DNA of 64,000 bases from Pseudomonas argentinensis (GCF_001839655.2 NZ_CP056087.1:2170001-2234000); one strand, 5' to 3'; numbered from the stretch's first letter, positions 1 to 11,485 are shown. Made by a program: numbers and translations. Notes: generated by a model from the letters alone, not told the origin.

Positions 1-1
1 C

Positions 2-121
2 CTGGATCTCTACAAGGATCTGGTCAGTGCCTGCCAGGCTGAGCGGCAACGGTTGGCCAACGAACTGGTGCAATTCAATCAGTCGCAGCAGGGTGCCAAG
101 GTCTATCAGCTTTTTGGCTGA
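2..121 (+). CDS. FliT-like flagellar chaperone, C-terminal 39 residues (5' end outside window)
   Basis: An open frame enters the window at base 2 and ends at a TGA at 119-121. The visible tail is helical and charged, with an AERQRLANEL segment, and ends in KVYQLFG. It lies just upstream of fleQ, where Pseudomonas genomes carry a FliT-type export chaperone gene after fliD-fliS. The assignment rests on this position and on the amphipathic helical tail, because the rest of the protein is not visible. Confidence 0.55.
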   Translation: MDLYKDLVSACQAERQRLANELVQFNQSQQGAKVYQLFG

Positions 122-257
122 GTGATCTGTCCATCTGACTCCGCTGCGCCAGTTCTTATCATCGATAGTGTTTGCGCTTTTCCCGTGCGTCTCGAATTCT
201 CGAGAGCCTGCTCCAGATGGGCCTGATCAGCGCCTTGTAAATAATCCCGCCATAAAA

Positions 258-286
258 TTGACTAAGCGCCAATAATTTACTTTACT
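258..286 (+). promoter_or_regulatory. Candidate sigma70 promoter of fleQ
   Basis: TTGACT at 258-263 (5 of 6 matches to the -35 consensus) is followed after 17 bp by TTTACT at 281-286 (4 of 6). It lies 60 bp before the fleQ ATG in an AT-rich pocket of the 224-bp gap after the FliT-like gene. The spacing is ideal but the -10 is only moderate. Known fleQ genes use a sigma70 promoter rather than sigma54. Confidence 0.45.
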
Positions 287-345
287 GCTGGCTATATGCC
301 GGCGCACTGGTGGTCGGCGGCTTTTTCTTTTTGGGCCGAGCAATT

Positions 346-1818
346 ATGTGGCGTGAAACCAAGCTTCTGCTAATCGACGACAACCTTGAACGTCGCCGTG
401 ACCTGTCGGTGATCCTCGATTTTCTCGGGGAAGATCATCTCGCTTGTGGCAGCGGCGACTGGAACAAGGTGGTCGAGCAGATCGACTCCAGCAGAAGCAT
501 TCTGGGTGTCCTGCTCGGCGAGGTACAGCTCAAGGGCGGCGCGCTGGATCTGCTCAAGGAATTCGCCGCCTGGGACGAGTATCTGCCGGTTCTGATGCTC
601 CACGAGCACGCCACCACGGATTGGCCGGAAGAGTTTCGCCGTCGTGTGCTGGCAACCCTGGAAATGCCTCCGAGCTACAACAAGCTCCTCGATTCCCTGC
701 ATCGCGCCCAGGTTTATCGCGAGATGTATGACCAGGCCCGCGAGCGTGGCCGACAGCGTGAACCCAACCTGTTCCGCAGCCTGGTAGGTACCAGTCGCGC
801 CATCCAGCAGGTCAGGCAGATGATGCAGCAGGTGGCGGACACCGAAGCCAGCGTGCTGATTCTGGGTGAGTCGGGTACCGGCAAGGAGGTGGTAGCGCGC
901 AACCTGCACTATCACTCCAAGCGCCGTGAAGCGCCGTTCGTGCCGGTCAACTGCGGCGCCATTCCGGCCGAATTGCTGGAGAGCGAACTGTTCGGCCATG
1001 AGAAGGGCGCCTTTACGGGCGCCATCACCAGTCGTGCCGGGCGCTTCGAGTTGGCCAACGGCGGCACGCTGTTTCTCGACGAAATTGGCGATATGCCGCT
1101 GCCCATGCAGGTCAAGCTGCTGCGGGTTCTGCAGGAGCGTACCTTCGAGCGCGTGGGTAGCAACAAGACCCAGAACGCCGATGTGCGTATCATTGCGGCG
1201 ACCCACAAGAACCTTGAAAGCATGATCGAGAGCGGCAGCTTCCGTGAGGATCTGTACTATCGCCTGAACGTATTCCCCATCGAAATGGCGCCGCTGCGTG
1301 AGCGCATCGAAGACATCCCGCTGCTGATGAACGAGTTGATCTCGCGCATGGAGCACGAGAAGCGCGGCTCGATCCGCTTCAACTCGGCGGCCATCATGTC
1401 GCTCTGTCGCCATGACTGGGCGGGCAACGTTCGCGAGCTGGCCAACCTGGTCGAGCGCATGGCGATCATGCACCCCTACGGCGTGATCGGCGTGGGCGAG
1501 TTGCCAAAGAAATTCCGCCACGTCGACGACGAGGACGAGCAGCTTGCTGCCAGCCTGCGCGACGAGCTGGACGAGCGTGCGGTGCTGACCTCGCCGTCGC
1601 CGTCGGTGCTGTCGCCGGCGATGCTGCCGGCCGAGGGTCTGGATCTCAAGGACTACCTCGGCAATCTGGAGCAGGGGCTTATCCAGCAGGCGCTGGATGA
1701 CGCTGGCGGCATCGTGGCTCGGGCTGCCGAGCGACTGCGCATTCGTCGTACCACGCTGGTCGAGAAGATGCGCAAGTACGGCATGAGCCGGCGCGAAGAT
1801 GAGGCTGGCGACGACTGA
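346..1818 (+). CDS. fleQ: FleQ, c-di-GMP-responsive master regulator of flagellar genes
   Basis: This is the sigma54-type enhancer-binding protein at the top of the Pseudomonas flagellar cascade; it also controls exopolysaccharide genes in response to c-di-GMP. Residues 1-135 form a degenerate receiver-like FleQ domain. The AAA+ domain has Walker A GESGTGKE at 174-181, GAFTGA at 221-226 and Walker B TLFLDE at 241-246. A Fis-type helix-turn-helix lies near 455-480. The LFRS motif at 142-145, including the Arg used for c-di-GMP binding in P. aeruginosa FleQ, is present. I chose the ATG at 346 ([12 protein letters not shown], 490 aa) over an upstream GTG at 310, because 346 gives the family's usual N-terminus and length. 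fleSR follow on the same strand. Confidence 0.97.
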   Translation: MWRETKLLLIDDNLERRRDLSVILDFLGEDHLACGSGDWNKVVEQIDSSRSILGVLLGEVQLKGGALDLLKEFAAWDEYLPVLMLHEHATTDWPEEFRRRVLATLEMPPSYNKLLDSLHRAQVYREMYDQARERGRQREPNLFRSLVGTSRAIQQVRQMMQQVADTEASVLILGESGTGKEVVARNLHYHSKRREAPFVPVNCGAIPAELLESELFGHEKGAFTGAITSRAGRFELANGGTLFLDEIGDMPLPMQVKLLRVLQERTFERVGSNKTQNADVRIIAATHKNLESMIESGSFREDLYYRLNVFPIEMAPLRERIEDIPLLMNELISRMEHEKRGSIRFNSAAIMSLCRHDWAGNVRELANLVERMAIMHPYGVIGVGELPKKFRHVDDEDEQLAASLRDELDERAVLTSPSPSVLSPAMLPAEGLDLKDYLGNLEQGLIQQALDDAGGIVARAAERLRIRRTTLVEKMRKYGMSRREDEAGDD

Positions 1819-1927
1819 GTCGCTTGGCCTGGGCGTCATAGGATGGGCGGCGGCCCGCCTGATCTTTCCGAGCCTACCGCTCTCAGTCAGCAGATTGACG
1901 ACTCGTCACCTATCAAACTCTTATGTG

Positions 1928-1968
1928 CCTGAAAAGAAAGGTTTTTATTTTCAGGCATGAGTATTGCT
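1928..1968 (+). promoter_or_regulatory. Sigma54 (-24/-12) promoter of fleSR with overlapping inverted repeat
   Basis: GG at 1954-1955 and GC at 1966-1967 are separated by exactly 10 bp (GGCATGAGTATTGC), the invariant spacing of a -24/-12 promoter. It lies 53 bp before fleS, and fleSR transcription by RpoN and FleQ is established in P. aeruginosa. An 8-bp perfect inverted repeat, CCTGAAAA (1928-1935) and TTTTCAGG (1948-1955), runs into the -24 GG. It could be a weak fleQ terminator or a protein-binding site. Confidence 0.72.
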
Positions 1969-2020
1969 ATCTCCTTGGTAAATGACCGCCTTCTGACGGC
2001 TCGCCCTGCGAGAGAGTGCA

Positions 2021-3226
2021 ATGAAGCCAAGCCCGCAACGTCACGCCCCGCTGGATACCTCCTCGCCGTTACCGGCGCAGCGGGGGGATCTGGAGCAGTC
2101 GCTGGCCTTGTTCGAGCAGATGTCGAGCCGCCTGGGTAGCTCCTACAGTCTTCTGGAAAGTCGCGTCAATGAACTGACTGGGCAACTGGCCCAGGTCAGC
2201 GAGCAGCGCGTGCAGGAACTGAACGAAAAGGAGCGGCTGGCTCATCGCCTGCAAAGTCTTCTGGATCTGCTCCCGGGCGGTGTCGTCGTCATCGATGGTC
2301 ATGGCGCCGTGCGGGAGGCCAACCCCGTGGCGCGGGACATGCTGGGTGAGTCGTTACTCGGCTGCCTGTGGCGTGAGGTGATCGCGCAGCGCTTTGCCCC
2401 CCGTCGCGATGACGGCCATGAGATTTCCCTGGCCGATGGTCGGCGGCTGTCGATTTCCACCCGCTCGCTGCAAGGCGAGCCGGGTCAATTGGTATTGCTG
2501 ACCGATCTGACGGAAACCCGGCGCTTGCAGGATCAGCTGTCGCGACACGAGCGGCTGAGCGCCATGGGGCGCATGGTCGCTTCCCTGGCTCATCAGGTGC
2601 GTACGCCGCTGTCGGCGGCGCTCTTGTATGCCAGTCACCTGACCGAGCAGGTACTGCCGGCCGAGCAGCAGCAGCGCTTTGCCGGACGCTTGAAAGAACG
2701 GCTGCATGAGCTCGAGCACCAGGTGCGCGACATGCTGGTATTCGCACGTGGCGAGCTGCCACTCGCGGACCGACTCGATCCCGCTCAGCTGTTCGAGGCG
2801 CTCAGGCAGGCCGGCGAGTCGGTGGTGCAGGGCATCAACGTTCGCTGGCAGTGCGATGCCCGGGGTGGCGAGCTGCTATGCAATCGCGATACGCTGGTGG
2901 GTGCTCTGCTGAACCTGGTCGAGAACTCGATCCAGGCGGCGGGGCAGGGTGTGCGCCTCAAGGTGCATGCCTACCGCCGCGGCTCCACATTGCGGCTGTG
3001 CATCAGTGATGACGGTCCGGGTATCGATGCACTGACGCTGGCGCGCCTGGGCGAGCCGTTCTTCACCACCAAGACCACCGGCACCGGCCTCGGCCTGGCG
3101 GTGGTCAAGGCAGTCGCCCGCGCGCATCAGGGCGAACTGCAGCTGCGTTCACGGCCGGGGCGCGGTACCTGCGCCTTGTTGATTCTGCCGCTGATTATCC
3201 CAGCGCACCCCACGAGTGAGGAGTGA
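2021..3226 (+). CDS. fleS: FleS, flagellar two-component sensor histidine kinase
   Basis: FleS is the cytoplasmic kinase that phosphorylates FleR to switch on class III flagellar genes. An N-terminal coiled stretch (about 25-80) leads into a PAS domain (about 80-165, starting LLDLLPGGVVVIDG). The HisKA domain has the H-box SLAHQVRTPLSA with phospho-acceptor His191. The catalytic domain has the N box (NLVENSIQA), a DDGPGI G1 box and a GTGLGLAVV G2 box. No membrane segment is visible, as in the P. aeruginosa protein (about 400 aa; here 401). The ATG at 2021 has a GAGAGAG run upstream. fleR begins three bases after the stop, so the two are one operon. Confidence 0.96.
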   Translation: MKPSPQRHAPLDTSSPLPAQRGDLEQSLALFEQMSSRLGSSYSLLESRVNELTGQLAQVSEQRVQELNEKERLAHRLQSLLDLLPGGVVVIDGHGAVREANPVARDMLGESLLGCLWREVIAQRFAPRRDDGHEISLADGRRLSISTRSLQGEPGQLVLLTDLTETRRLQDQLSRHERLSAMGRMVASLAHQVRTPLSAALLYASHLTEQVLPAEQQQRFAGRLKERLHELEHQVRDMLVFARGELPLADRLDPAQLFEALRQAGESVVQGINVRWQCDARGGELLCNRDTLVGALLNLVENSIQAAGQGVRLKVHAYRRGSTLRLCISDDGPGIDALTLARLGEPFFTTKTTGTGLGLAVVKAVARAHQGELQLRSRPGRGTCALLILPLIIPAHPTSEE

Positions 3227-3229
3227 CCC

Positions 3230-4630
3230 ATGGCTGCCAAAGTCCTGCTGGTTGAAGACGATCGCGCATTGCGCGAAGCCCTGGCCGATACCCTCGAACT
3301 TGGTGGCCACGATTACCGCGCCGTCGATTGCGCCGAGGCGGCGCTGGTCGCCCTTGCTCAGGAGCCGTTCGGCCTGGTGATCAGCGACGTGAACATGCCG
3401 GGCATGGATGGTCATCAGCTGCTATGCGTCATCCGTGAACGGCAGCCGCAGTTGCCGGTGCTGCTGATGACGGCTTTTGGCGCTGTCGAGCGTGCCGTCG
3501 AGGCGATACGCCGTGGTGCGGCCGATTATCTGGTCAAGCCCTTCGAGCCCAAGACCCTGCTGTCGCTGGTGGCGCGCCATGCACTGGGGCGAGCCAGCGA
3601 ATCGGAGCAGGACGGTCCGGTGGCCTGCGAGCCGGCCAGTTTGCAACTGCTCGAGTTGGCGGCGCGGGTCGCCCGTAGCGATTCTACCGTGCTGATCACC
3701 GGCGAGTCGGGAACCGGCAAGGAAGTATTGGCCCGTTATCTTCATCAGCAGTCGCAACGCGCCACGGGGCCGTTCATCGCCATCAACTGTGCGGCGATCC
3801 CGGACAACATGCTGGAAGCCACCCTGTTCGGTCATGAGAAGGGCGCCTTCACGGGGGCCGTTGCCAGCGCACCGGGCAAGTTCGAGTTGGCCGAAGGCGG
3901 CACCATTCTGCTCGATGAAATCTCCGAGATGCCGCTCGCCCTGCAGGCCAAGTTGTTGCGTGTGCTGCAGGAGCGGGAGGTGGAGCGGGTCGGCGCCCGC
4001 AAGCCGATCAGCCTGGACATCCGCGTGCTGGCGACCAGCAACCGGGACCTGGCGGCAGAGGTGGCGGCGGGGCGTTTTCGTGAAGACCTGTTCTATCGCC
4101 TTTCGGTTTTTCCCCTGGCCTGGCGGCCGCTGCGTGAGCGACCGGCGGATATCCTGCCCCTGGCCGAGCGGCTGCTGGCCAAGTATGTGAAGAAGATGAA
4201 CCTGGCACCGCTGCGCCTTTCGGCCCAGGCAGTCGCCTGCCTGACCCACCATGCCTGGCCGGGCAACGTGCGCGAACTGGACAACGCCATCCAGCGCGCG
4301 GTCATTCTCCAGCAGAACGGTGTTATCGAGCCCCACGACCTGTGCCTGACCGCGCCGATCGGTTTCGCTCAGCCGTCCCAGCCTCCGCTGGCGGTGGTGC
4401 CAGGCGTGGCGATGCCGGTAGTGCCGGACGCCATCGTGGCGGATGGCGCGTTGGGCGAGGACCTGCGGCGCCGGGAATACCAGGTGATCATCGATATCCT
4501 GCGTGCCGAGCGCGGGCGTCGCAAGGAGGCGGCCGAGCGCCTGGGCATCAGCCCGCGAACCCTGCGCTACAAGCTGGCGCAGATGCGCGATGCGGGGATG
4601 GATGTCGAGGCGTATCTCTACGCCAGCTGA
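3230..4630 (+). CDS. fleR: FleR, flagellar NtrC-type response regulator
   Basis: FleR activates sigma54 promoters of hook, basal-body and motor genes when phosphorylated by FleS. The receiver domain has acidic residues at 10-11, phospho-acceptor Asp53 (VISDVNMPGMDG) and Lys103. The AAA+ domain carries GESGTGKE, the sigma54-contact loop GAFTGA and a Walker B IILLDE. The C-terminus has a Fis-type helix-turn-helix (RRKEAAERLGISPRTLRYK). The length of 466 aa fits the family. The 277-bp repeat array begins directly after the stop codon, so any terminator must lie within it. Confidence 0.96.
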   Translation: MAAKVLLVEDDRALREALADTLELGGHDYRAVDCAEAALVALAQEPFGLVISDVNMPGMDGHQLLCVIRERQPQLPVLLMTAFGAVERAVEAIRRGAADYLVKPFEPKTLLSLVARHALGRASESEQDGPVACEPASLQLLELAARVARSDSTVLITGESGTGKEVLARYLHQQSQRATGPFIAINCAAIPDNMLEATLFGHEKGAFTGAVASAPGKFELAEGGTILLDEISEMPLALQAKLLRVLQEREVERVGARKPISLDIRVLATSNRDLAAEVAAGRFREDLFYRLSVFPLAWRPLRERPADILPLAERLLAKYVKKMNLAPLRLSAQAVACLTHHAWPGNVRELDNAIQRAVILQQNGVIEPHDLCLTAPIGFAQPSQPPLAVVPGVAMPVVPDAIVADGALGEDLRRREYQVIIDILRAERGRRKEAAERLGISPRTLRYKLAQMRDAGMDVEAYLYAS

Positions 4631-4681
4631 GTTCGAGCAAGGCAATGTCAGGCCTGCACAAAAAAACGGCGCCCGCGCGTT

Positions 4682-4730
4682 GTAGGAACGGGCCATGCCC
4701 GTGATTTCGCGCGCATGGCGCGCTCCCACA
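4682..4730. repeat. REP-like palindromic element, copy 1
   Basis: A short imperfect palindrome of the common Pseudomonas REP type (GTGGGAGCGGGCCATGCCCG core and GGCGCGCTCCCAC tail). This copy begins GTAGGAACGGG and has diverged in the left arm. Confidence 0.75.
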
Positions 4731-4958
4731 GTGGATAGGCGCTGACAGTCGTCCCCGTACCACTACCGCTCTTCGGCATGCTATGGCCCGATGAGGTTTA
4801 GCGGGTAGGGCGGACTCAGGAGCGAAGCGAACAGTCCGCCAACCCATATCGATCCTGCCACAGCGGCAACGGCGTACTGCTTCGCGAGTACGCCCTACCG
4901 CGCTGAGCTCGCGCAAGGCTTGAAATGTCGGGCCTGCACAGAAACGGCGCCCCAGCTT

Positions 4959-5006
4959 GTGGGAGCGGGCCATGCCCGTGATTTCGCGCGCATGGCGCGC
5001 TCCCAA
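4959..5006. repeat. REP-like palindromic element, copy 2
   Basis: The left arm matches the usual element well (GTGGGAGCGGG). The right arm ends GCGCTCCCAA. It starts 277 bp after copy 1. Confidence 0.75.
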
Positions 5007-5235
5007 TGTGAATAGGCGCTGACAGTCCTCCTCGTACCACTACCGCTCTTCGGCATGCTATGGCCCGATGAGGTTTAGCGGGTAGGGCGGACTCAGGAGC
5101 GAAGCGAACAGTCCGCCAACCCATATCGATCCTGCCGCAGCGGCAACGGCGTACTGCTTCGCGAGTACGCCCTACCGCGCTGAGCTCGCGCAAGGCATGA
5201 AATGTCGGCTTGCACAGAAACGGCGCTCGAGCTTT

Positions 5236-5283
5236 GTGGGAACGGGCCATGCCCGTGATTTCGCGCGCATGGCGCGCTCCCAC
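5236..5283. repeat. REP-like palindromic element, copy 3
   Basis: GTGGGAACGGG left arm and GCGCTCCCAC right arm, 277 bp after copy 2 and inside the partial third repeat unit. Confidence 0.75.
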
Positions 5284-5385
5284 CGTGAATAGGCGCTGAC
5301 AGTCCTCCTGCACCAATAACCTCCTTCGGCATGCTGTGGCCGGTGAGGTTTAGCTGGCACCCAGAGGCAGCTTTTCGGCAGGCAT

Positions 5386-5413
5386 AAAAAAGCCCCGGAT
5401 CAACCGAGGCTTC
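5386..5413 (-). terminator. Rho-independent terminator of tRNA-Asn
   Basis: Read on the minus strand, AGCCTCGG and CCGGGGCT form a stem followed by six T, ending seven bases past the tRNA 3' end. Confidence 0.8.
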
Positions 5414-5419
5414 TGAATT

Positions 5420-5495
5420 TGGCTCCGCGACCTGGACTCGAACCAGGGACCCAATGATTAACAGTCATTTGCTCTACCGACTGAGCTATCGCGGA
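5420..5495 (-). tRNA. tRNA-Asn (anticodon GTT)
   Basis: On the minus strand a complete 76-nt cloverleaf begins TCCGCGATAGCTCAG. The anticodon loop is CTGTTAA, so the anticodon is GTT. It has TTCGAGT in the T loop and an encoded CCA end. Acceptor stem TCCGCGA pairs with TCGCGGA. Confidence 0.97.
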
Positions 5496-5561
5496 ACAAC
5501 GACGCGTATCCTACTGATTACGAAGGGGAAGTCAAGCATCTGCCGACTTCTCCCTGGCAAC

Positions 5562-6758
5562 TTACAGAACGGCGGCGATGGCCTTGGTCACCACCGGCAG
5601 GTTGCGGGTGTTCAGGGCCGCCACGCAGATCCGGCCGGTGCCCACGGCGTAGATGCCGAACTCGCTGCGCAGGCGCTCGACCTGTTCGGTGGTCAGCCCG
5701 GAATAGGAGAACATGCCGCGCTGCTGCGCGACGAAGCCGAAGTCGCGCTTGGCGTTCAGGTCAGCCAATTGCTCGACCATGGCCAGACGCATGGTGCGGA
5801 TGCGATCACGCATTTCGCCCAGCTCGGTTTCCCACATCACCCGCAGCTCCGGGGTGTTGAGTACGGCTGCGACCACGCTGGCACCATGGGTCGGCGGGTT
5901 GGAGTAATTGGTGCGGATCACCCGCTTGACCTGGGACAGCACACGGCTGCCTTCTTCCTGGTCCCCGACCACGATGCTCAGGGCGCCGACGCGTTCGCCG
6001 TACAGCGAGAACGACTTGGAGAACGAGCTGGAGACGAAGAAGGTCAGGCCAGATTGGGCGAACAAACGTACCGCTGCGGCGTCTTCTTCAATACCGTCGC
6101 CAAAACCCTGGTAGGCGATGTCGAGGAAGGGTACATGCTCGCGTTCGCGCACGATTTCCAGCACCGCCTGCCAGTCTTCGGGGGTCAGGTCGACGCCGGT
6201 CGGGTTGTGGCAGCAGGCATGCAGCACGACGATGGAGCGCGCCGGCAGGTTCTTCAGGTCCTCGAGCAGGCCGCCACGGTTCACGCCGTTGCTGAAGGCG
6301 TCGTAGTAACGGTAGTTGCGCACCGGGAAACCGGCGGCTTCGAACAGGGCGCGATGGTTCTCCCAGCTCGGGTCGCTGATCGCCACGGTGGCGTCGGGCA
6401 GCAGGCGCTTGAGAAAGTCCGCGCCGGTCTTCAGCGCGCCGGTACCGCCAATGGCCTGGGTGGTGATCACCCGGCCCTGCTGGATCAGCGGCGAGTCGTT
6501 GCCCAGCAGCAGCTTCTGCACGGCCTGGTCGTAGGCGGCGATGCCTTCGATCGGCAGGTAGCCACGGGGCGCGCGGGCAGCGGTGAGCGCCGCTTCCGCT
6601 TCGACCACGGCACGCAGCAGCGGGATGCGACCTTCTTCGTTGGTGTAGACACCCACGCCAAGGTTGACCTTGTCAGGGCGTTTATCGGCGTTGAATGCTT
6701 CGTTGAGGCCCAGGATGGGATCGCGCGGAGCCATTTCGACGGCGGAGAACAGACTCAT
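5562..6758 (-). CDS. Aromatic/aspartate-type amino acid aminotransferase
   Basis: A class I PLP enzyme that transfers amino groups between aromatic amino acids or aspartate and 2-oxoglutarate. Family markers are NPTG at 185-188, Asp213 in FLDIAYQGFG (binds the pyridine nitrogen), the Schiff-base Lys248 in SSSFSKSF, and Arg256. The length of 398 aa is normal for the TyrB/AspC group. Pseudomonas genomes carry this gene divergent from uvrB, as here. Sequence alone does not separate aromatic from aspartate preference, and Pseudomonas genomes hold several paralogues (PhhC, AspC types), so I leave the symbol blank. Confidence 0.93.
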   Translation of the reverse strand: MSLFSAVEMAPRDPILGLNEAFNADKRPDKVNLGVGVYTNEEGRIPLLRAVVEAEAALTAARAPRGYLPIEGIAAYDQAVQKLLLGNDSPLIQQGRVITTQAIGGTGALKTGADFLKRLLPDATVAISDPSWENHRALFEAAGFPVRNYRYYDAFSNGVNRGGLLEDLKNLPARSIVVLHACCHNPTGVDLTPEDWQAVLEIVREREHVPFLDIAYQGFGDGIEEDAAAVRLFAQSGLTFFVSSSFSKSFSLYGERVGALSIVVGDQEEGSRVLSQVKRVIRTNYSNPPTHGASVVAAVLNTPELRVMWETELGEMRDRIRTMRLAMVEQLADLNAKRDFGFVAQQRGMFSYSGLTTEQVERLRSEFGIYAVGTGRICVAALNTRNLPVVTKAIAAVL

Positions 6759-6924
6759 GGGGGCGGCAGCTCTGTGGTGAGGTGGGTATCGAGCAACCCG
6801 GCAACTGGATTAGGGGTTGCGCAAGCGGGCCGTTAGTATAGCGGCCCATATTCGGTGTCGCGACAGCGTACATCAGGTATGACGCACGTGTTGTCGTGGC
6901 GTCACAGCCTTTGCAGAGGTATTT

Positions 6925-8936
<2,012 letters not shown>

Positions 8937-8940
<4 letters not shown>

Positions 8941-9452
8941 GTGCAGCAGCTCACCCTAAGGTCTACCTGGCTGGTTTCGACGTGTTCAGGGGCGATGCCG
9001 TCGAGCGGGGCGAATACCTCAAGCGCCTGTGCCGCGAGCAGGGGCTCGAAGGGCTCTATCCGTTCGACAACGAGGTGCCCGGAGGCCTGGCGCCCGCCGA
9101 GCAGGCGGCGCAGATCTGTCAGCTCAACCTGGCGATGATCCGTGACGCCGACGCCGTGCTGGCCAACCTCAATCCCTTTCGCGGCTCGGAGCCGGATTCC
9201 GGCACCGCATTCGAGGTCGGGGCGGCGGTAGCCCTGGGCAAGCCGGTGTGGGCGTACTTCGAGCCCCGGGGCAGCATGCGCCAGTGGCTGCCTGGTGACG
9301 AAGCGGGCCGTGATGCCGATGGCTACTTCATCGAGGATTTCGGCCTGCCGCGCAACCTGATGCTCGCCTGCTCCTGGGCAGGCTGCAGCGCCAGTGTGGA
9401 GGAGGGCGTCGCGGCGCTGCGTCGCCATCTGCGCGGCGCTTCGGGCATCTGA
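8937..9452 (+). CDS. Nucleoside 2-deoxyribosyltransferase-family protein
   Basis: A 171-aa protein of the nucleoside 2-deoxyribosyltransferase fold, whose members transfer deoxyribose between bases or hydrolyse nucleotides. It starts with the family's [10 protein letters not shown] strand. The middle contains [17 protein letters not shown], followed by [10 protein letters not shown], which holds the expected catalytic Glu. Its ATG overlaps the uvrB stop (ATGA), so the two are translationally coupled. This suggests a role in clearing damaged or released nucleotides, but that link is inference from position. The exact substrate cannot be read from the sequence. Confidence 0.8.
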
Positions 9453-9646
9453 GCCGGCGGCCCGCCACGGTGCCGGGTTCGCCAGCGGCCGGCGCCCAGC
9501 TTTGCTGGAGCCAGTCGGGGCTGGCCTGTTAATATTCGTTTCCTTCGCTTTCTCGCGTCATTCATGGCGCCTGCGCCGGTGGCTCATGCAGCCAGGGCGT
9601 GAGGCCAGCCCATGCCATCTTCAGTCTTACTTGCTCGGGACTTTCC

Positions 9647-11128
9647 ATGACCACCGTTCGCACTCGCATCGCTCCGTCGCCCACCGGCGATCCTCATGTC
9701 GGCACCGCCTATATCGCTCTGTTCAACCTGTGCTTCGCCAGGCAGCATGGCGGCGAGTTCATCCTGCGCATCGAGGATACCGACCAGGTCCGTTCGACCC
9801 GCGAATCGGAGCAGCAGATCTATGATGCCCTGCGCTGGCTGGGTATCGAGTGGAACGAAGGCCCGGACGTCGGCGGCCCCTATGGCCCTTACCGGCAGAG
9901 CGAGCGTGGCGAGATCTACCGCAAGTACGCCCTGGAGCTGGTGGAAAAGGGCCACGCCTTCTACTGCTTCTGCACCCCGGAAGAGCTCGACCAGATGCGC
10001 GCCGAGCAGATGGCCCGTGGCGAGACGCCACGCTACGACGGCCGCGGCCTGCTGCTCTCCGACGAGGAGGTGCAGCGTCGCCTGGCGGCCGGCGAGCCCC
10101 ACGTGATCCGCATGAAGGTGCCGAGCGAGGGCGTCTGCGTGGTGCCGGACATGCTGCGCGGCGACGTGGAGATTCCGTGGGATCGCATGGACATGCAGGT
10201 GCTGATGAAGACCGATGGCCTGCCGACCTACTTCCTGGCCAACGTGGTCGACGACCACCTGATGAAGATCACCCACGTGCTGCGTGGCGAGGAGTGGCTG
10301 CCGTCGGCGCCCAAGCTGATCCTGCTGTACGAATACTTCGGCTGGGAAAAACCGCAGCTGTGCTACATGCCGCTGCTGCGTAACCCGGACAAGAGCAAAC
10401 TGTCCAAGCGCAAGAACCCGACCTCGATCACCTTCTACGAGCGCATGGGCTTCCTGCCTCAGGCGATGCTCAACTACCTGGGCCGCATGGGCTGGTCGAT
10501 GCCGGACGAGCGCGAGAAATTCACCCTCGGGGAGATGATTGCCAACTTCGACGTGCAGCGCGTCTCCCTCGGTGGGCCGATCTTCGACCTGGAGAAGCTG
10601 TCCTGGCTCAACGGCCAGTGGATGCGCGACCTGAGCGTAGAGGAATTTGCCGCTGGCGTGCAGAAGTGGGCCTTCAACAGCGACTACCTGATGAAGATCG
10701 CGCCCCACGTGCAGGGCCGGGTGGAGACCTTCAGCCAGATCGCCCCGCTGGCGGGCTTCTTCTTTGCCGGTGGCGTGCAGCCGGACAAGGCGCTGTTCGC
10801 CCACAAGAAGCTCTCCGACGACCAGGTGCGCCAGCTCATGCAGCTGATCCTCTGGAAGCTCGAAGCGCTGCGCCAGTGGGAGAAGGAGCGCATCACCGCC
10901 TGTATTCAATCGGTGGTCGAGCACCTGGAGCTGAAACTGCGCGACGCCATGCCGCTGATGTTCGCTGCGGTCACCGGCCAGGCCAGCTCGGTATCGGTAC
11001 TCGACGCCATGGAGATTCTCGGCCCGGACCTCACCCGTTTCCGCCTGCGCCAGGCCATCGAGCTGCTCGGCGGCGTGTCGAAGAAGGAGAACAAGGAGTG
11101 GGAAAAACTGCTGGCCAGCATCGGCTGA
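9647..11128 (+). CDS. gltX: GltX, glutamyl-tRNA synthetase
   Basis: A class I aminoacyl-tRNA synthetase that charges tRNA-Glu with glutamate. It has the HIGH-type signature [13 protein letters not shown] near the N-terminus and a KLSKR form of the KMSKS loop in the middle. A C-terminal anticodon-binding helical domain follows. I chose the ATG at 9647 ([15 protein letters not shown], 493 aa); a GTG at 9599 would add 16 unconserved residues. The genes for its substrate tRNA-Glu (two copies) lie immediately downstream, alternating with tRNA-Ala. Confidence 0.98.
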   Translation: MTTVRTRIAPSPTGDPHVGTAYIALFNLCFARQHGGEFILRIEDTDQVRSTRESEQQIYDALRWLGIEWNEGPDVGGPYGPYRQSERGEIYRKYALELVEKGHAFYCFCTPEELDQMRAEQMARGETPRYDGRGLLLSDEEVQRRLAAGEPHVIRMKVPSEGVCVVPDMLRGDVEIPWDRMDMQVLMKTDGLPTYFLANVVDDHLMKITHVLRGEEWLPSAPKLILLYEYFGWEKPQLCYMPLLRNPDKSKLSKRKNPTSITFYERMGFLPQAMLNYLGRMGWSMPDEREKFTLGEMIANFDVQRVSLGGPIFDLEKLSWLNGQWMRDLSVEEFAAGVQKWAFNSDYLMKIAPHVQGRVETFSQIAPLAGFFFAGGVQPDKALFAHKKLSDDQVRQLMQLILWKLEALRQWEKERITACIQSVVEHLELKLRDAMPLMFAAVTGQASSVSVLDAMEILGPDLTRFRLRQAIELLGGVSKKENKEWEKLLASIG

Positions 11129-11227
11129 TTCTCGGCCGCCTGTCGCCGTGTGCGGCCGGCCGCCAGCGGTTTGCGGTAAGTGATTGTTATGTCAGCGAAA
11201 AAAAATGCATCACCGGCTAAAATTTTG

Positions 11228-11256
11228 TTGACAGGGTGCAGGGGCGCACTTAACAT
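11228..11256 (+). promoter_or_regulatory. Strong sigma70 promoter of the tRNA-Ala/Glu operon
   Basis: A perfect -35 TTGACA (11228-11233), an exact 17-bp spacer and TAACAT as -10 (11251-11256) stand 19 bp before the first tRNA. The bases after the -10 are GCGCCCC, a GC-rich discriminator typical of stringently controlled stable-RNA promoters. Confidence 0.85.
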
Positions 11257-11274
11257 GCGCCCCGTCCTCGAGAT

Positions 11275-11350
<76 letters not shown>

Positions 11351-11409
11351 ATCTCGGATGCCACAACCGGTTCCTCGGAACGGGTTGAGTTGTAAAGAAG
11401 GGCATTTGC

Positions 11410-11485
11410 GTCCCCTTCGTCTAGTGGCCTAGGACACCGCCCTTTCACGGCGGTAACAGGGGTTCGAGTCCCCTAGGGGACGCCA
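11410..11485 (+). tRNA. tRNA-Glu (anticodon TTC), copy 1
   Basis: A 76-nt cloverleaf starting GTCCCCTTCGTCTAG. The anticodon loop CTTTCAC between CCGCC and GGCGG gives anticodon TTC. CCA is encoded. Identical to the copy at 11658. Confidence 0.97.

Larger units (their letters stand above)
4631..5354. repeat. Tandem array of a 277-bp noncoding unit, about 2.6 copies
   Basis: Homologous points recur at exactly 277-bp steps: the REP-like hairpin starts at 4682, 4959 and 5236. Copies span about 4631-4907, 4908-5184 and a partial third ending near 5354 after GGTGAGGTTTAGC. Besides the hairpin, each complete unit carries a second palindromic block with GGTAGGGCGGACT, arms complementary through CAGTCCGCC, and a GGCGTACTGCTTCGCGAGTACGCC stem region (about 4804-4886 and 5084-5169). 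Short frames inside arise from the repeats and have no family features. No transposase gene is near. The array fills the 790 bp between fleR and tRNA-Asn. Confidence 0.9.

Noticed and set aside
4631..5354. Possible CRISPR array
   Set aside because: Repeats are 277 bp long with near-identical content throughout, with no short repeat-spacer pattern and no cas genes.
4548..5360. Several 60-166 codon minus-strand frames across the repeat array
   Set aside because: They are translations of the repeated unit itself, giving near-identical peptides in different copies, with no start context.
6759..6924. LexA (SOS) box upstream of uvrB
   Set aside because: No CTG-N10-CAG palindrome with an AT-rich core was found in the 166-bp gap.
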